The notes under the pieces are model-generated. The model made no database searches, had not been told where the DNA came from, and saw only the letters and a list, made by a program, of their open reading frames with translations. From Acidobacteriota bacterium (GTDB lineage Bacteria; Acidobacteriota; Thermoanaerobaculia; Multivoradales; J023), in contig JAJCXO010000208.1 in NCBI GenBank assembly GCA_029263395.1, positions 1 through 64,000 of the forward strand: a stretch of DNA of 64,000 bases. The letters are read 5' to 3'. How positions within the stretch are numbered: the first letter of the stretch is position 1; each line of letters begins with the position of its first letter. Positions 36,567 to 44,493 of the stretch are shown piece by piece. A program made the position numbers and the translations under genes.

Positions 36567-36656
36567 TTTTCTTCGATCGTGGGAGATCTCTCACTCCGAT
36601 GACGCTGTAACAAGAAAGGAGATAGATGATCCTCGACTTTGGAAGAAGGAGACAAT

Positions 36657-37673
36657 ATGTCAAGAGCGCCAAAAATGTGTTTCGATCGAATCCTGCGTCG
36701 CGATCGCCAGATCTTGCAACGCCAGCGTGAAAGGGCGCTAGGTCGGTTGGAGGCCATCGCACTGATTGGCAAGCCGTGGCCCAACCGCAGCACGATCCGC
36801 ATTCGCTTCCTCGAGGGCACCAGCAGGCAAAAGGACATGGTGCGCGATATCGCTCCGCGGTGGACCGAGCACGCCAACCTCGAGTTCGATTTTACCGAGG
36901 ACCCCACAGCAGAGATCCGGGTTTCCTTCGATTCCAACGATGGTGCCTGGTCCTATGTCGGAACGGATAACCTCGACATCCCGCTACACGCCGCGACGCT
37001 CAATTTGGGCTGGCAAGACGAAGGCGTGATCCTGCATGAGTTTGGCCACATGATCGGCCTCAGTCACGAACATTCGAACCCCAGAGGTGGCATCCTGTGG
37101 AACGAAAAGCAGGTCATCTCAGATCTCGCTGGGCCGCCCAACTTCTGGGACGAAGAGACGACTCGCCGCAACGTCCTACACAAGTACTCGGCTGATCAAC
37201 TCCATGGTACCGAGTTCGATCCGGCGTCGATCATGCTTTATGCTTTCCCCGCCTCGTGGACAGAGAACGGTGTCTCGACGAAAGAGAACGAGAAGCTCTC
37301 CGCCACCGACAAGGAATTTGTCGCCAGTGCCAAGATGTATCCACAAACCGGCTCTGCCGGCAATGGTGCCATCGAGTTGGGGGTCCACACGGCTCATGCG
37401 GCATCGATCGGCGCACCCGGTGAGGTCGACCTTTATTCCTTCGATACCGATAGTGCGGGTCGCCACGTCATCCAGACTCTGGGAGGAACTGACGTGTTCA
37501 TGAACCTCTTCGGTCCCGACAGCAAAACCGCCAAGGTAGGCGATGACGATGACAGCGGCTCGGGACGTAATGCCTTGATCACGGCCGATCTCACGCCGGG
37601 CAGGTACTATGTCCAAGTGCAACATTTCGATGAGAGGAAAACGGGTGACTACCACATTCTCGTGTCGCGCTGA
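36657..37673 (+). CDS. Astacin/matrixin-like zinc metalloprotease with PPC-type C-terminal domain
   Basis: The start ATG at 36657 follows AAGGAG by five bases. The 338-residue product has a metzincin site HEFGHMIGLSHEH (His127, Glu128, His131, His137, with Glu138 as in astacins). A Met-turn SIMLYAF follows (Met193, Tyr195). About residues 40-220 form the catalytic domain. The last 110 residues (ELGVHTAHAASIGAPGEVDLYSFD to GRYYVQVQHFDERKTGDYHILV) match the pre-peptidase C-terminal (PPC) beta-sandwich, normally found in secreted proteases. No signal peptide is visible at the N-terminus, which is odd for this class; export by another route or cytoplasmic action must be considered. It stands alone among degenerate genes. 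Confidence 0.8.
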   Translation: MSRAPKMCFDRILRRDRQILQRQRERALGRLEAIALIGKPWPNRSTIRIRFLEGTSRQKDMVRDIAPRWTEHANLEFDFTEDPTAEIRVSFDSNDGAWSYVGTDNLDIPLHAATLNLGWQDEGVILHEFGHMIGLSHEHSNPRGGILWNEKQVISDLAGPPNFWDEETTRRNVLHKYSADQLHGTEFDPASIMLYAFPASWTENGVSTKENEKLSATDKEFVASAKMYPQTGSAGNGAIELGVHTAHAASIGAPGEVDLYSFDTDSAGRHVIQTLGGTDVFMNLFGPDSKTAKVGDDDDSGSGRNALITADLTPGRYYVQVQHFDERKTGDYHILVSR

Positions 37674-37789
37674 GCCCCGGTTTCTGGCCTTGGCGAGTTG
37701 CCCATCAAAGCCGGGCAGGTTGTACTGAGTGCTGAAGAGCCGGGTATCGACTGCGCAAATCCCTCTTGCAGAGTGTCGAGGTGTCGGCA

Positions 37790-38200
37790 ATTCGGAGAAG
37801 CATCACATCGCCTGAATTTGCGGATGCCGAATCGCTGTGGCGAGGCTCGTTCGCCGAGTTTGCAGATGCCGAACCGATCAGACAGGAGCGCGTGGTCGAT
37901 CCGTCAAGTGCCGAGACAGTGTGCACTGCCTCGGCCGCTGGATTTACCAATGCCGAAGCCGTTTGACATGGCCCGTCGAGTTGATTCGTCAAGTGTCGAA
38001 ACGGTCTGACGTGGCTCGCCGAGTCGATTCGTCAAGTGTCGAAACGGTCTGACGTGGCTCGTCGAGTCGATTCGTCAAGTGTCGAAATGGTCTGATGTGG
38101 CTCGTCGAGTCGTTTCGTCAAGTGTCGAAACGGCGTGGTGGGGAGTGGTCGAGTCGATTCGTCAAGTGCCGAAACGGTCTCGCGAGGGCTGGTCGGGTCG
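37790..38200 (+). repeat. 43-bp tandem repeat array
   Basis: Five well-conserved units of 43-44 bases lie end to end: 37978-38020, 38021-38063, 38064-38106, 38107-38150 and 38151-38194. Each contains attcgtcaagtgtcgaaacg with a small inverted repeat (TTCG/CGAA around an 8-base centre, extended to GTTTCG/CGAAAC in the fourth unit). More diverged units of about 40-43 bases can be traced back to about 37790. There are no spacers, so it is not a CRISPR. The array runs into the 3' end of the rhuM-like gene. Confidence 0.8.
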
Positions 38201-38731
38201 ATGCGCGGCGAGGGCGAAAATCTCCCGTACCCGGAGGTAGATTCGGCGTTCGCTTGTCCGGATGTCGCGGATGCGCTCGAGGAGCTCGTCGAAGTAGTCG
38301 GGGATACCTTTCCCATCGATTGGCGGATTTTTTAGCCGCTCATCGTCCATGGTGAATCCCTTGACGAGAAACTCCTGAAGGCGCGTGTTCGCCCACTTGC
38401 GAAACTGGGTTCCACGCGGAGACTTGACCCGAAAGCCAACCGCCAGGATCGCTTCCAGATTGTAGTGTTCAATGACCCGGGCAACCTGCCGTTGGCCCTC
38501 CTGCCGAACTATCCGGAATTTCCGGATAGTTGCCTCAGGGGCCAATTCTGCTTCCTCGTAGAGGTTTTGCAGGTGCTCGTTGATGGTGCGCACATCACGA
38601 TCGAACAGCTCCGCCATTAGGGCCTGAGAAAGCCAGATGGTCTCTTTCTCGAAACGACACTCGACCCGACTCTGTCCATCCTCGGTGGTATAGAGGAGGA
38701 ACTCGCCGATGGGCTGGAGGGCGTCGTTCAT
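38162..38731 (-). pseudogene. rhuM: RhuM-family protein, C-terminally truncated
   Basis: The 189-residue frame has the RhuM (virulence protein/Fic-associated) hallmarks: IWLSQALMAELFDRDVRTINEHL, then EGQRQVARVIEHYNLEAILAVGFRVKSPRGTQFRKWA, then RRIYLRVREIFALAA. Intact relatives continue for roughly another 130 residues. Here the frame breaks off inside the 43-bp repeat array, whose sequence supplies the stop codon. RhuM genes commonly sit inside type I restriction operons, as the hsdS tail immediately upstream (four-base overlap) shows here. Probably non-functional. Confidence 0.7.
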
Positions 38732-38919
38732 GGTAGTGCCTCCTCGGTTTGGGATTCACCCTCGGGGACGGTCAGTTCGCCGGAGAGGAGTTTTGGGAGA
38801 AGGGTGTCGCGAAGTTGGGCGAGGATACGGGATTCCCTCTCATTGCGAGCCCTCATCCTATCCATCGGATCGTTGACGCCAAAAAGCGCATCTGTGAGAT
38901 GTCGTTTGGGGAAAACCAA
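38728..38919 (-). pseudogene. hsdS: Type I restriction specificity subunit (HsdS), C-terminal remnant
   Basis: The 63-residue frame reads NERESRILAQLRDTLLPKLLSGEL, the characteristic C-terminal helix and end of HsdS subunits. None of the target recognition domains remain. It overlaps the rhuM start by four bases (ATGA), which preserves the original operon spacing. The upstream edge joins a fragment of hsdM. Confidence 0.7.
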
Positions 38920-39154
38920 TGATGCGGTAGCAAATGTTTGAGCGCTCGTGTTGGGCTGTGCTCCGGAAGGAATCGGAGACGTACTTTAGAAAGATGAGTC
39001 CGAGCACGGCGTGCTTGTAGACGGCCGCGTCGAGAGAGGCCCGGAGCCGGTCGGCGGCGTTCCTGAGCCTTTTGTCGAGGTCCTCTAGGAAGGCCTCAAA
39101 ACGGCCAGGAACCCTCCCTCTTGATGCACTTGATCTGTTGATTACAAACGACAT
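38858..39154 (-). pseudogene. hsdM: Type I restriction methyltransferase (HsdM), N-terminal remnant
   Basis: About 60 residues match the HsdM start: [38 protein letters not shown], the conserved N-terminal helical domain. The sequence then runs out of family resemblance (after about 38970) and joins, out of frame, the hsdS tail. The methyltransferase catalytic domain (NPPF motif) and most of hsdS are missing, indicating one deletion of more than 2 kb in an hsdM-hsdS-rhuM operon. Confidence 0.7.
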
Positions 39155-39233
39155 AGAAGTCTATCCGCTCGCCGTTGACAGCGTCAATTGTATCGATGCT
39201 GAGTCGACTATGGTCTCGCCCCTCTCCTCGCTC

Positions 39234-39345
39234 GGCGGGCGCGTGGGTTAGGCAAGAAAGGTTTCTGACTCGCTCGGCGGCCGCGCGGGTTGTCCGGGAA
39301 CGTTTTCTGACTCGCTCGGCGGCCGTAACGACCGGCCGCGAGTCT
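39234..39345 (+). repeat. Tandem 42-bp repeats (two full units plus a partial third)
   Basis: Units 39234-39275 and 39276-39317 share tttctgactcgctc endings and ggcgg(c/g)cgcg starts. A partial third unit begins at 39318. A related unit lies at 36497. They are located directly upstream of the hsdM remnant. Confidence 0.65.
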
Positions 39346-39713
39346 TCCAGCACCCTATTCGGCGGCCGTAACAGCTTCCGGCTCATTCCCAGAGCGTTAT
39401 CAAGCGCTCTAAGGTCTGCCGGTTCGTCAGCAGAGAAAGACGATCTTCCTGTCACGGAGGAAACGCACAACGGTCAGAGACCTTGCGACGTATTTCGGCG
39501 GGTTTTCCACAGGAAGCTCTAGACGTCCAGCGCTCATCAGCCACCATTCGTAAGCCGCCAGGCACACTGGAGTGTCGCGGCTTTTGAATGGAGGCTGCTG
39601 CTATGCGTGTAAGCACGTATGTGCGCGCTGGTTCGGGTCCAGTCATCGATCCCGAAGGCTGATCGCACGAACGTCAGCGAAGCCCTCGCTCCGCGAGGGC
39701 TTCATCCCTCCTA
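39346..39713. other. Gene-free stretch
   Basis: No convincing coding frame is seen. A short motif cggcggccgtaac appears at about 39318 and again near 39360, so the region is partly built of degenerate copies of the neighbouring repeat. The inverted pair CCTCGCTC/gagcgaGG-like sequence near 39683-39703 (cgctccgcgag) may be a hairpin. Confidence 0.35.
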
Positions 39714-41027
39714 TTACAGCTCAGGTGAAGCGAGCTTTGAGAGCTTGCGGTCCCGTGCCTTGGAGACGGCTTGGCGGACGGCAGCGATCAGCTCTGGAGT
39801 CAGCTTGCTGCGATGGCGAACCAGACGGGAAACTGCTCGCAGAACGTGACGACTTTCGGCAGCTTGCTCTACGACGAGGCACAGTCGTGGCACTTCTTTC
39901 TCCGCCTCGCTGATGCGACCACCGGCAACCAACTCCTCCAGCACCTCGAGGGTCAGGAGAAAACAGTCAGCTGGGCGTCCCGGACAGAGTTCCGCTTGTG
40001 CCGTTCTCAGGAACTCAAGTCGTTGTGAGGGGTCCTGGGAACAACGCGCCTCAAGCCAGGAGAGCTTGCCGAGAACCCATTGATCAACGTTCGAGGCAAT
40101 CTGCCGGGCGATAGCAGCTTCCTCACCAGCTTGGTTGGCGTTTCCCAATGCTAAATAGCAAAGCGCACGGGTCTGATGGGCAGCGATTAGTCGTCGGGGC
40201 ATCACAGTTCGATTCAACGTCGCCTGCACATCTAGGAGAGCTTCGCGGTGATCATCAAGGTAGTAGTGGAACATGGCTGATGTCAGGAATCCTCTGCCCT
40301 CGCCTTCTTGATCATCAAAGCGGGCATACATCAGCGTTGCTCTCTGGGCATGCAACAGGGCTCTGGACGGACTCTGGCGTTCCAGGGCGACATAGGATCG
40401 GCGAATCAAGAGATCTGCTTCAGTGGTAGAGGGCTTCAGTTCTTGGGACATCTCGATCGCCTGGCGCAGGACGATTTCGGCATGATCAAGGTCAGACTCA
40501 ACACGAAGGGTCGATGCACAGATGCCCAGTAGCAGCGGAACTTCCTCGCGGGACGCCTGGTGAAGCTCTTTGGCAATCAGGGCACGTGTTGCCTGGGGCT
40601 TGGTTTGAAGTGATGCTTCAATCTCACTAAGTCGGTCGGAACCCAGTCCAGGACCAGCGTGATCGAACTGATTCCATGCCGTGGTCACGATCCGTGGTGG
40701 ACGGATCTCGGAAGAGATGTCGCCATGCAACGCCTTGTCCATGAACTCGACAGGATCAATCTCGAGAACGGCGCAGGCACCTAGAAAGTCCTTGAGTCGG
40801 AGTGATCCGCGCTGGCGGGCATTCTGGAAAAACCGACCTGGTTTGCCGAGCTGCTTCTCGATGGCAGGTATGCCGACAGCACGCATCAGGGGCTGGAGTG
40901 CCAGCTGAATCTTGTGTGATTGCGACTCGCCGATCATCAGCATCAACGGTTTTGAAGGTGTACTCACAAACGAGGATGTTAGCGAACTCTCTGAGGCATC
41001 TCCAGGAGCGAAGCGTATTGTCTGCAT
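39714..41027 (-). CDS. TPR-type protein with HTH-like N-terminal segment
   Basis: The start is placed at ATG 41027 (MQTIRFAPGD); an upstream ATG at 41090 would overlap the divergent gene. The 437-residue product has a helical segment near 45-110 (GKPGRFFQNARQRGSLRLKDFLGACAVLEIDPVEFMDKA) resembling a degenerate Xre-type HTH. A helical TPR-like body follows (about 140-430), for example HAEIVLRQAIEMSQELKPS and LCYLALGNANQAGEEAAIARQIA. A similar architecture is seen in the TPR protein at 51596-52687. No enzymatic motif. It is possibly a regulator, divergent from the 41069 gene. Confidence 0.6.
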   Translation of the reverse strand: MQTIRFAPGDASESSLTSSFVSTPSKPLMLMIGESQSHKIQLALQPLMRAVGIPAIEKQLGKPGRFFQNARQRGSLRLKDFLGACAVLEIDPVEFMDKALHGDISSEIRPPRIVTTAWNQFDHAGPGLGSDRLSEIEASLQTKPQATRALIAKELHQASREEVPLLLGICASTLRVESDLDHAEIVLRQAIEMSQELKPSTTEADLLIRRSYVALERQSPSRALLHAQRATLMYARFDDQEGEGRGFLTSAMFHYYLDDHREALLDVQATLNRTVMPRRLIAAHQTRALCYLALGNANQAGEEAAIARQIASNVDQWVLGKLSWLEARCSQDPSQRLEFLRTAQAELCPGRPADCFLLTLEVLEELVAGGRISEAEKEVPRLCLVVEQAAESRHVLRAVSRLVRHRSKLTPELIAAVRQAVSKARDRKLSKLASPEL

Positions 41028-41068
41028 GTCGACGCCGCTGTCGGCCCCTTTGGGAGGGCGTTGCCCCT

Positions 41069-41575
41069 GTGATTCTGAACGAACCAACACCTTCCGCAGC
41101 TCTGCCCAACCGAGACCAGTTTCTCGAACTCATCCGGTTGCTCGGGAAGTGCCACGCGCCGTACCTCGTCGCCGCGACCGTGCTGGCAGAAGACTTGCGC
41201 ATCGTCGACGACTTGCGCCGCGAGATGGGCAGTTTCCTCGATGACATGGTGACGCTAGCGCGGACTCAGAAGTACCCATTGCCCGAATCCTTCGTCGCCG
41301 ATGCTCGTCGAGAACTCCATGAGATGGGGCAGCTCCCCAAGCGGCTGGAACTCGGCTTGCTGCTCAGCGAGGAAACGCAGAAGTGTTGTGGTCGGCAAGC
41401 CGTGCCGATTCTGGCGCTTGCCCTGTTCCAAGTCGCGCAGTGGATGGAGTACGGAGCGAGCTGGTTGGAAAGTGTTGATCGACTCCGAACACAGGTTGAC
41501 GCTCTCCTCGGTGATCGGTTTCCAGGTTTCGAAAAGAGTTTTCTTGCTGGATCAGATCCAGCCATACGAGGGTGA
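41069..41575 (+). CDS. Unrecognised protein
   Basis: The start is placed at GTG 41069, 10 bases after GGGAGGG. The frame is open back to 40802, but that part overlaps the divergent TPR gene. The 168-residue product is helical, with no membrane span or signal. It has many charged residues and a Cys pair (EETQKCCGRQAV). I do not recognise a family. It is followed after six bases by the next gene, so the two form an operon ending at the strong terminator at 42110. The divergent arrangement with a TPR/HTH-like gene suggests co-regulation. Confidence 0.5.
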   Translation: MILNEPTPSAALPNRDQFLELIRLLGKCHAPYLVAATVLAEDLRIVDDLRREMGSFLDDMVTLARTQKYPLPESFVADARRELHEMGQLPKRLELGLLLSEETQKCCGRQAVPILALALFQVAQWMEYGASWLESVDRLRTQVDALLGDRFPGFEKSFLAGSDPAIRG

Positions 41576-41581
41576 CTGGCA

Positions 41582-42097
41582 ATGAAGGCATCCGCCACAG
41601 TAGATCTCTACCTCGACTTTGGGAAAATCGCTCGCCTGATTGATGGAGTGACGGCCTATATCCCGACAGAGCTGCCAACACTTCTAGATGTACTGTGGCG
41701 ATCAGAAGAACGGCAGACGGCGAAGGTAGTGACGCTGATCGCTGGACAGGCTGAAGATCCGCTGGCAGAGGTTACTCAGACCTGCCAAGACGCCCTGCGA
41801 ACAGCTGCGCAACTCGACCAACTCTGTGCAGCGCGTCATTGGCGTCATCCACAGAAGGTTGTTGAAAGTCCTCGTTGCCAAGGTCTGTTGCATCTCTGTG
41901 CTGAGAGGATCGTCAACCGCCATGACGATACGGCGAGATTTAGACGGTATCGCGATATTCGGGTGCGGCTCTTCCAAGCGGCCGAAGAAGAGCGGAGGAA
42001 GCATCAAGACGAAATCGAACGGCTCGAAACAATCCGCAATGCGGCCGTTCCCGATCTGCTGACGGTGTATTGCGACTTCGGGCTGCGAGTGGGATAG
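41582..42097 (+). CDS. Unrecognised protein
   Basis: The 171-residue product starts MKASATVDLYLDFG. It has a mixed alpha/beta look in its first half (VTAYIPTELPTLLDVLW, TAKVVTLIAGQAED) and a charged coiled coil (about 115-155: RLFQAAEEERRKHQDEIERLETI). No signal peptide and no known motif. It lies six bases after the preceding unknown gene and 12 bases before a long terminator hairpin, so it is the last gene of a two-gene unit. Confidence 0.5.
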   Translation: MKASATVDLYLDFGKIARLIDGVTAYIPTELPTLLDVLWRSEERQTAKVVTLIAGQAEDPLAEVTQTCQDALRTAAQLDQLCAARHWRHPQKVVESPRCQGLLHLCAERIVNRHDDTARFRRYRDIRVRLFQAAEEERRKHQDEIERLETIRNAAVPDLLTVYCDFGLRVG

Positions 42098-42109
42098 GTC
42101 GCACAGGCA

Positions 42110-42188
42110 CCTGGAGATGCTCTCTCAATGGCAAGTCGGCTCCTCCTCAGAGCTCGCTTCTCCGAGAGTGTCTCCAGGGCCTCTTTTT
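42110..42188 (+). terminator. Strong intrinsic terminator
   Basis: CCTGGAGATGCTCTC pairs with GAGAGTGTCTCCAGG across an internal loop (outer stem 8 bp perfect), followed by seven T at 42184. It ends the 41069-42097 operon. Confidence 0.75.
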
Positions 42189-43238
42189 TTCGGTCCAGTT
42201 TAGCGCCTGATCAGGGATGCGGCAGAGCGACGTAGGCGCCAGGTTTACGGCCTGCCGAGGCGTGGCTAGGCGCTAGCTGACTTCAACCATCGGAGCTCGA
42301 CGAGAGCCAGTTATGCGGTGTCGGTTTCAGTGATCTCGACCCACTCGGCAGTGCTGAGTGCCATGATTTTGTGCTGGGGGTCGCTCCAAGAACAAATATA
42401 CCGCTTGGGGCAACTCGGTCCCAAATTGCGTGCGGAAGCCTCGAACCCAAAGAAGCCGCCGCTTGGGCTGGTGAGCCAGCGATGGCCCACCAACCCAAGC
42501 AAATCACGGTGGGTCGGCAGCGTAGGCGAGCTGTGAGTCTTTGCAGGGGGAGTGTGCGGGTCCCTGCTTGTGCGGGGCCCTGCGCGCGCACGACCCCTCC
42601 TCAGCGAATCGAGCCTTTGCGCGCGCGTGTGCATCCGCAATCGTCTATGGGCGAAAAACGCTGCCTCGGGGGCGTTTTTAGGAGACTGAGAGGAGAAATT
42701 TGGTCCGGTTAGAGGTGGATCCAGTTGACCCCAGGCCGAATTTCCGGCGAAGAGGGCTCTTTCAGACCACGATTACCGCGTCGTCGATTGTGTTCTGAGT
42801 CATTCAAGGTGTGGGTACCGCGTCGTCCAACGCGTTCTGAAAGAGTTGAGCGCACTTCCACTGTGCTCCATCGCGTCCTGACTTAGATTGGACGCGACGA
42901 CCGAGGTGGTACCGACGGTCTGACTGTGCCGGTTCGACGGGTTGACCGTGGCCCACACGCTCTGTCGGAGCAAGGACGCCGTCTGGTTCGTGGTCGGGGC
43001 GACCAAACGCGTCAGGAATGTGCTTCGGACCGCGGGATGCCCGGTCTTGGACAGAACAGTCACTTGGCTGAACGGACCACGCCCGCGAGGTTGGAGTCCC
43101 ACCCGATGCCTGGCAAGACCCATCGGCGTCAGGCTCCGTTTCTCGCCAACCGCATCACGATTCATCCAATGTCTTGGTGATGTCGAATCACGGGTATACC
43201 TGCTGAAACGACAGGCTTCGAGCCGTCTGAACATACCC
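42189..43238. other. Gene-poor 1-kb region with short repeats
   Basis: No gene is confidently recognised. A minus-strand frame at 42311-42640 ends KRYICSWSDPQHKIMALSTAEWVEI and could be a small gene or remnant, but no family is known to me. A motif taccgcgtcgtc, followed closely by gttctga, occurs twice at about 42776-42835. The frame of the downstream membrane protein stays open back to 42942 without a plausible start. Confidence 0.4.
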
Positions 43239-43667
43239 ATGACAACAATTCTGCTACTGCACACTGCCAGTACTCTGGCAATGACCGGTTTGATCTGGTT
43301 TGTCCAGGTCGTCCACTACCCACTGTTTTTTTATGCCGCGAACGGTGACTTTCAACGCTTTGCTGATCAGCATCAGCGACGGACGGGGTGGGTAGTTGGA
43401 CCACTGATGGTGGTTGAAGCTGCCACTGCGTCGCTGCTGCTGCTGTCACCGCTGGCTGGTACAACGGCGTGGATCGGCTGGCTGGTGCTGGTTTCGATCT
43501 GGCTCTCGACCGCTCTGGTCCAGGTTCCACTGCACCGCCGCCTGTCCGTCGGCTTCGATGCTCGAACGGCTCGGCGTTTGGTGACGACCAACTGGTGGCG
43601 GACCGTCGCTTGGACGGTGCGGGCGCTGATTGCTCTGCAGTTGCTGCACATCACAAGGCTGGCTTGA
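43239..43667 (+). CDS. Small integral membrane protein
   Basis: The start is placed at ATG 43239, where the first membrane span begins (MTTILLLHTASTLAMTGLIW). The 142-residue protein has about four predicted hydrophobic helices. It contains the pattern TGLIWFVQVVHYPLF and DQHQRRTGWVVGPLMVVEA, known from a family of uncharacterised bacterial membrane proteins. It is followed after 17 bases by an SDR gene, so both are probably cotranscribed. Function unknown; a redox or lipid-related role is only a guess from the SDR neighbour. Confidence 0.65.
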   Translation: MTTILLLHTASTLAMTGLIWFVQVVHYPLFFYAANGDFQRFADQHQRRTGWVVGPLMVVEAATASLLLLSPLAGTTAWIGWLVLVSIWLSTALVQVPLHRRLSVGFDARTARRLVTTNWWRTVAWTVRALIALQLLHITRLA

Positions 43668-43684
43668 GCGGCTGGGAGATACCG

Positions 43685-44440
43685 ATGGAAAAAGACAACA
43701 AACCTCCGGTTTACCTTGTCCTGGGAGCGTCCGGGGCCGTCGGCTCCGCGTTGGCGCGTCGGCTCTCTGAACGCGGCGCACGAGTCATTGTTGCAGGGCG
43801 ACGGGTCGAGGCCTTGGAGGCATTGGCTGACGAGATTGCGGGCGTGCCGCTCGAGCTCGATGCTCGTGATTTCGAACAAGTCGAGGAGGCTTTCACCGAG
43901 GCCAAGGGGCTGACTGGCACTCTGGACGGTGCGGTCAACTGCGTCGGCTCGATTCTCCTCAAGCCAGCGCATCTCACGACCGCCGCCGAGTTCGACGACA
44001 CGATTGCGACCAATCTGGCCTCGGCCTTTGCTACCGTCCGATCGGCTGCTCGAGCGATGCGCCGTGGCGGTGGCTCGGTGGTGCTGGTTTCATCGGCTGC
44101 GGCGTCGATTGGCCTCGCCAACCACGAGGTGATTGCTGCTGCCAAGGCCGGCGTCGAGGGGCTGGTACGGTCGGCGGCGGCAACCTATGCTCAAGCGCGG
44201 ATCCGGTTCAACGCGGTTGCGCCGGGACTGGTTGACTCCGGCATGAGTCGGCGGATCGTCGACAATCCCCAGGCCCTCGCAACCTCGTTGGCGTTTCATC
44301 CGCTGGGGCGGGTCGGGCGCCCGGAGGATATTGCATCGCTGATCGATTGGCTCCTCGCTGCGGAGAACAACTGGGTGACCGGTCAAGTGTGGGGAGTCGA
44401 CGGCGGCTTGGCGAAGCTCAAGGCGCGGATTAGCGCTTGA
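43685..44440 (+). CDS. Atypical short-chain dehydrogenase/reductase (SDR)
   Basis: The start at 43685 follows GGGAGA. The 251-residue protein has the SDR Rossmann start LVLGASGAVGSALARRL and NCVGSIL in place of NNAG. It has VLVSSAAASIGLANHEVIAAAKAG in the active-site region and the C-terminal GQVWGVDGGL. The catalytic Tyr of the YxxxK motif is absent: the position four residues before the Lys is Ile. This loss is seen in a minor SDR subgroup and implies altered chemistry or a non-catalytic role. Probably uses NAD(P). It forms an operon with the membrane protein just upstream. Confidence 0.7.
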   Translation: MEKDNKPPVYLVLGASGAVGSALARRLSERGARVIVAGRRVEALEALADEIAGVPLELDARDFEQVEEAFTEAKGLTGTLDGAVNCVGSILLKPAHLTTAAEFDDTIATNLASAFATVRSAARAMRRGGGSVVLVSSAAASIGLANHEVIAAAKAGVEGLVRSAAATYAQARIRFNAVAPGLVDSGMSRRIVDNPQALATSLAFHPLGRVGRPEDIASLIDWLLAAENNWVTGQVWGVDGGLAKLKARISA

Positions 44441-44449
44441 AAGTGGCCT

Positions 44450-44480
44450 GTGTGATGCAGCGGAGCTGCATGCCTCACAC
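44450..44480. terminator. Bidirectional terminator hairpin
   Basis: GTGTGA/TCACAC enclose TGCAGC-GGA-GCTGCA between the converging SDR and halogenase-fusion genes. There is no long T run, so it is a moderate candidate. Confidence 0.5.
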
Positions 44481-44493
44481 TCCGCCGAACCGC

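Noticed and set aside
37978-38194. CRISPR array
   Set aside because: The repeated units are contiguous with no unique spacers and there is no Cas gene, so it is an ordinary tandem repeat.
42942-43238. N-terminal extension of the membrane protein
   Set aside because: The frame is open but the added 99 residues lack a plausible start and are not hydrophobic; the start at 43239 coincides with the first membrane span.
42800-43264. 154-codon minus-strand frame upstream of the membrane protein
   Set aside because: No ribosome site, no family resemblance, composition unlike neighbours; treated as noise.
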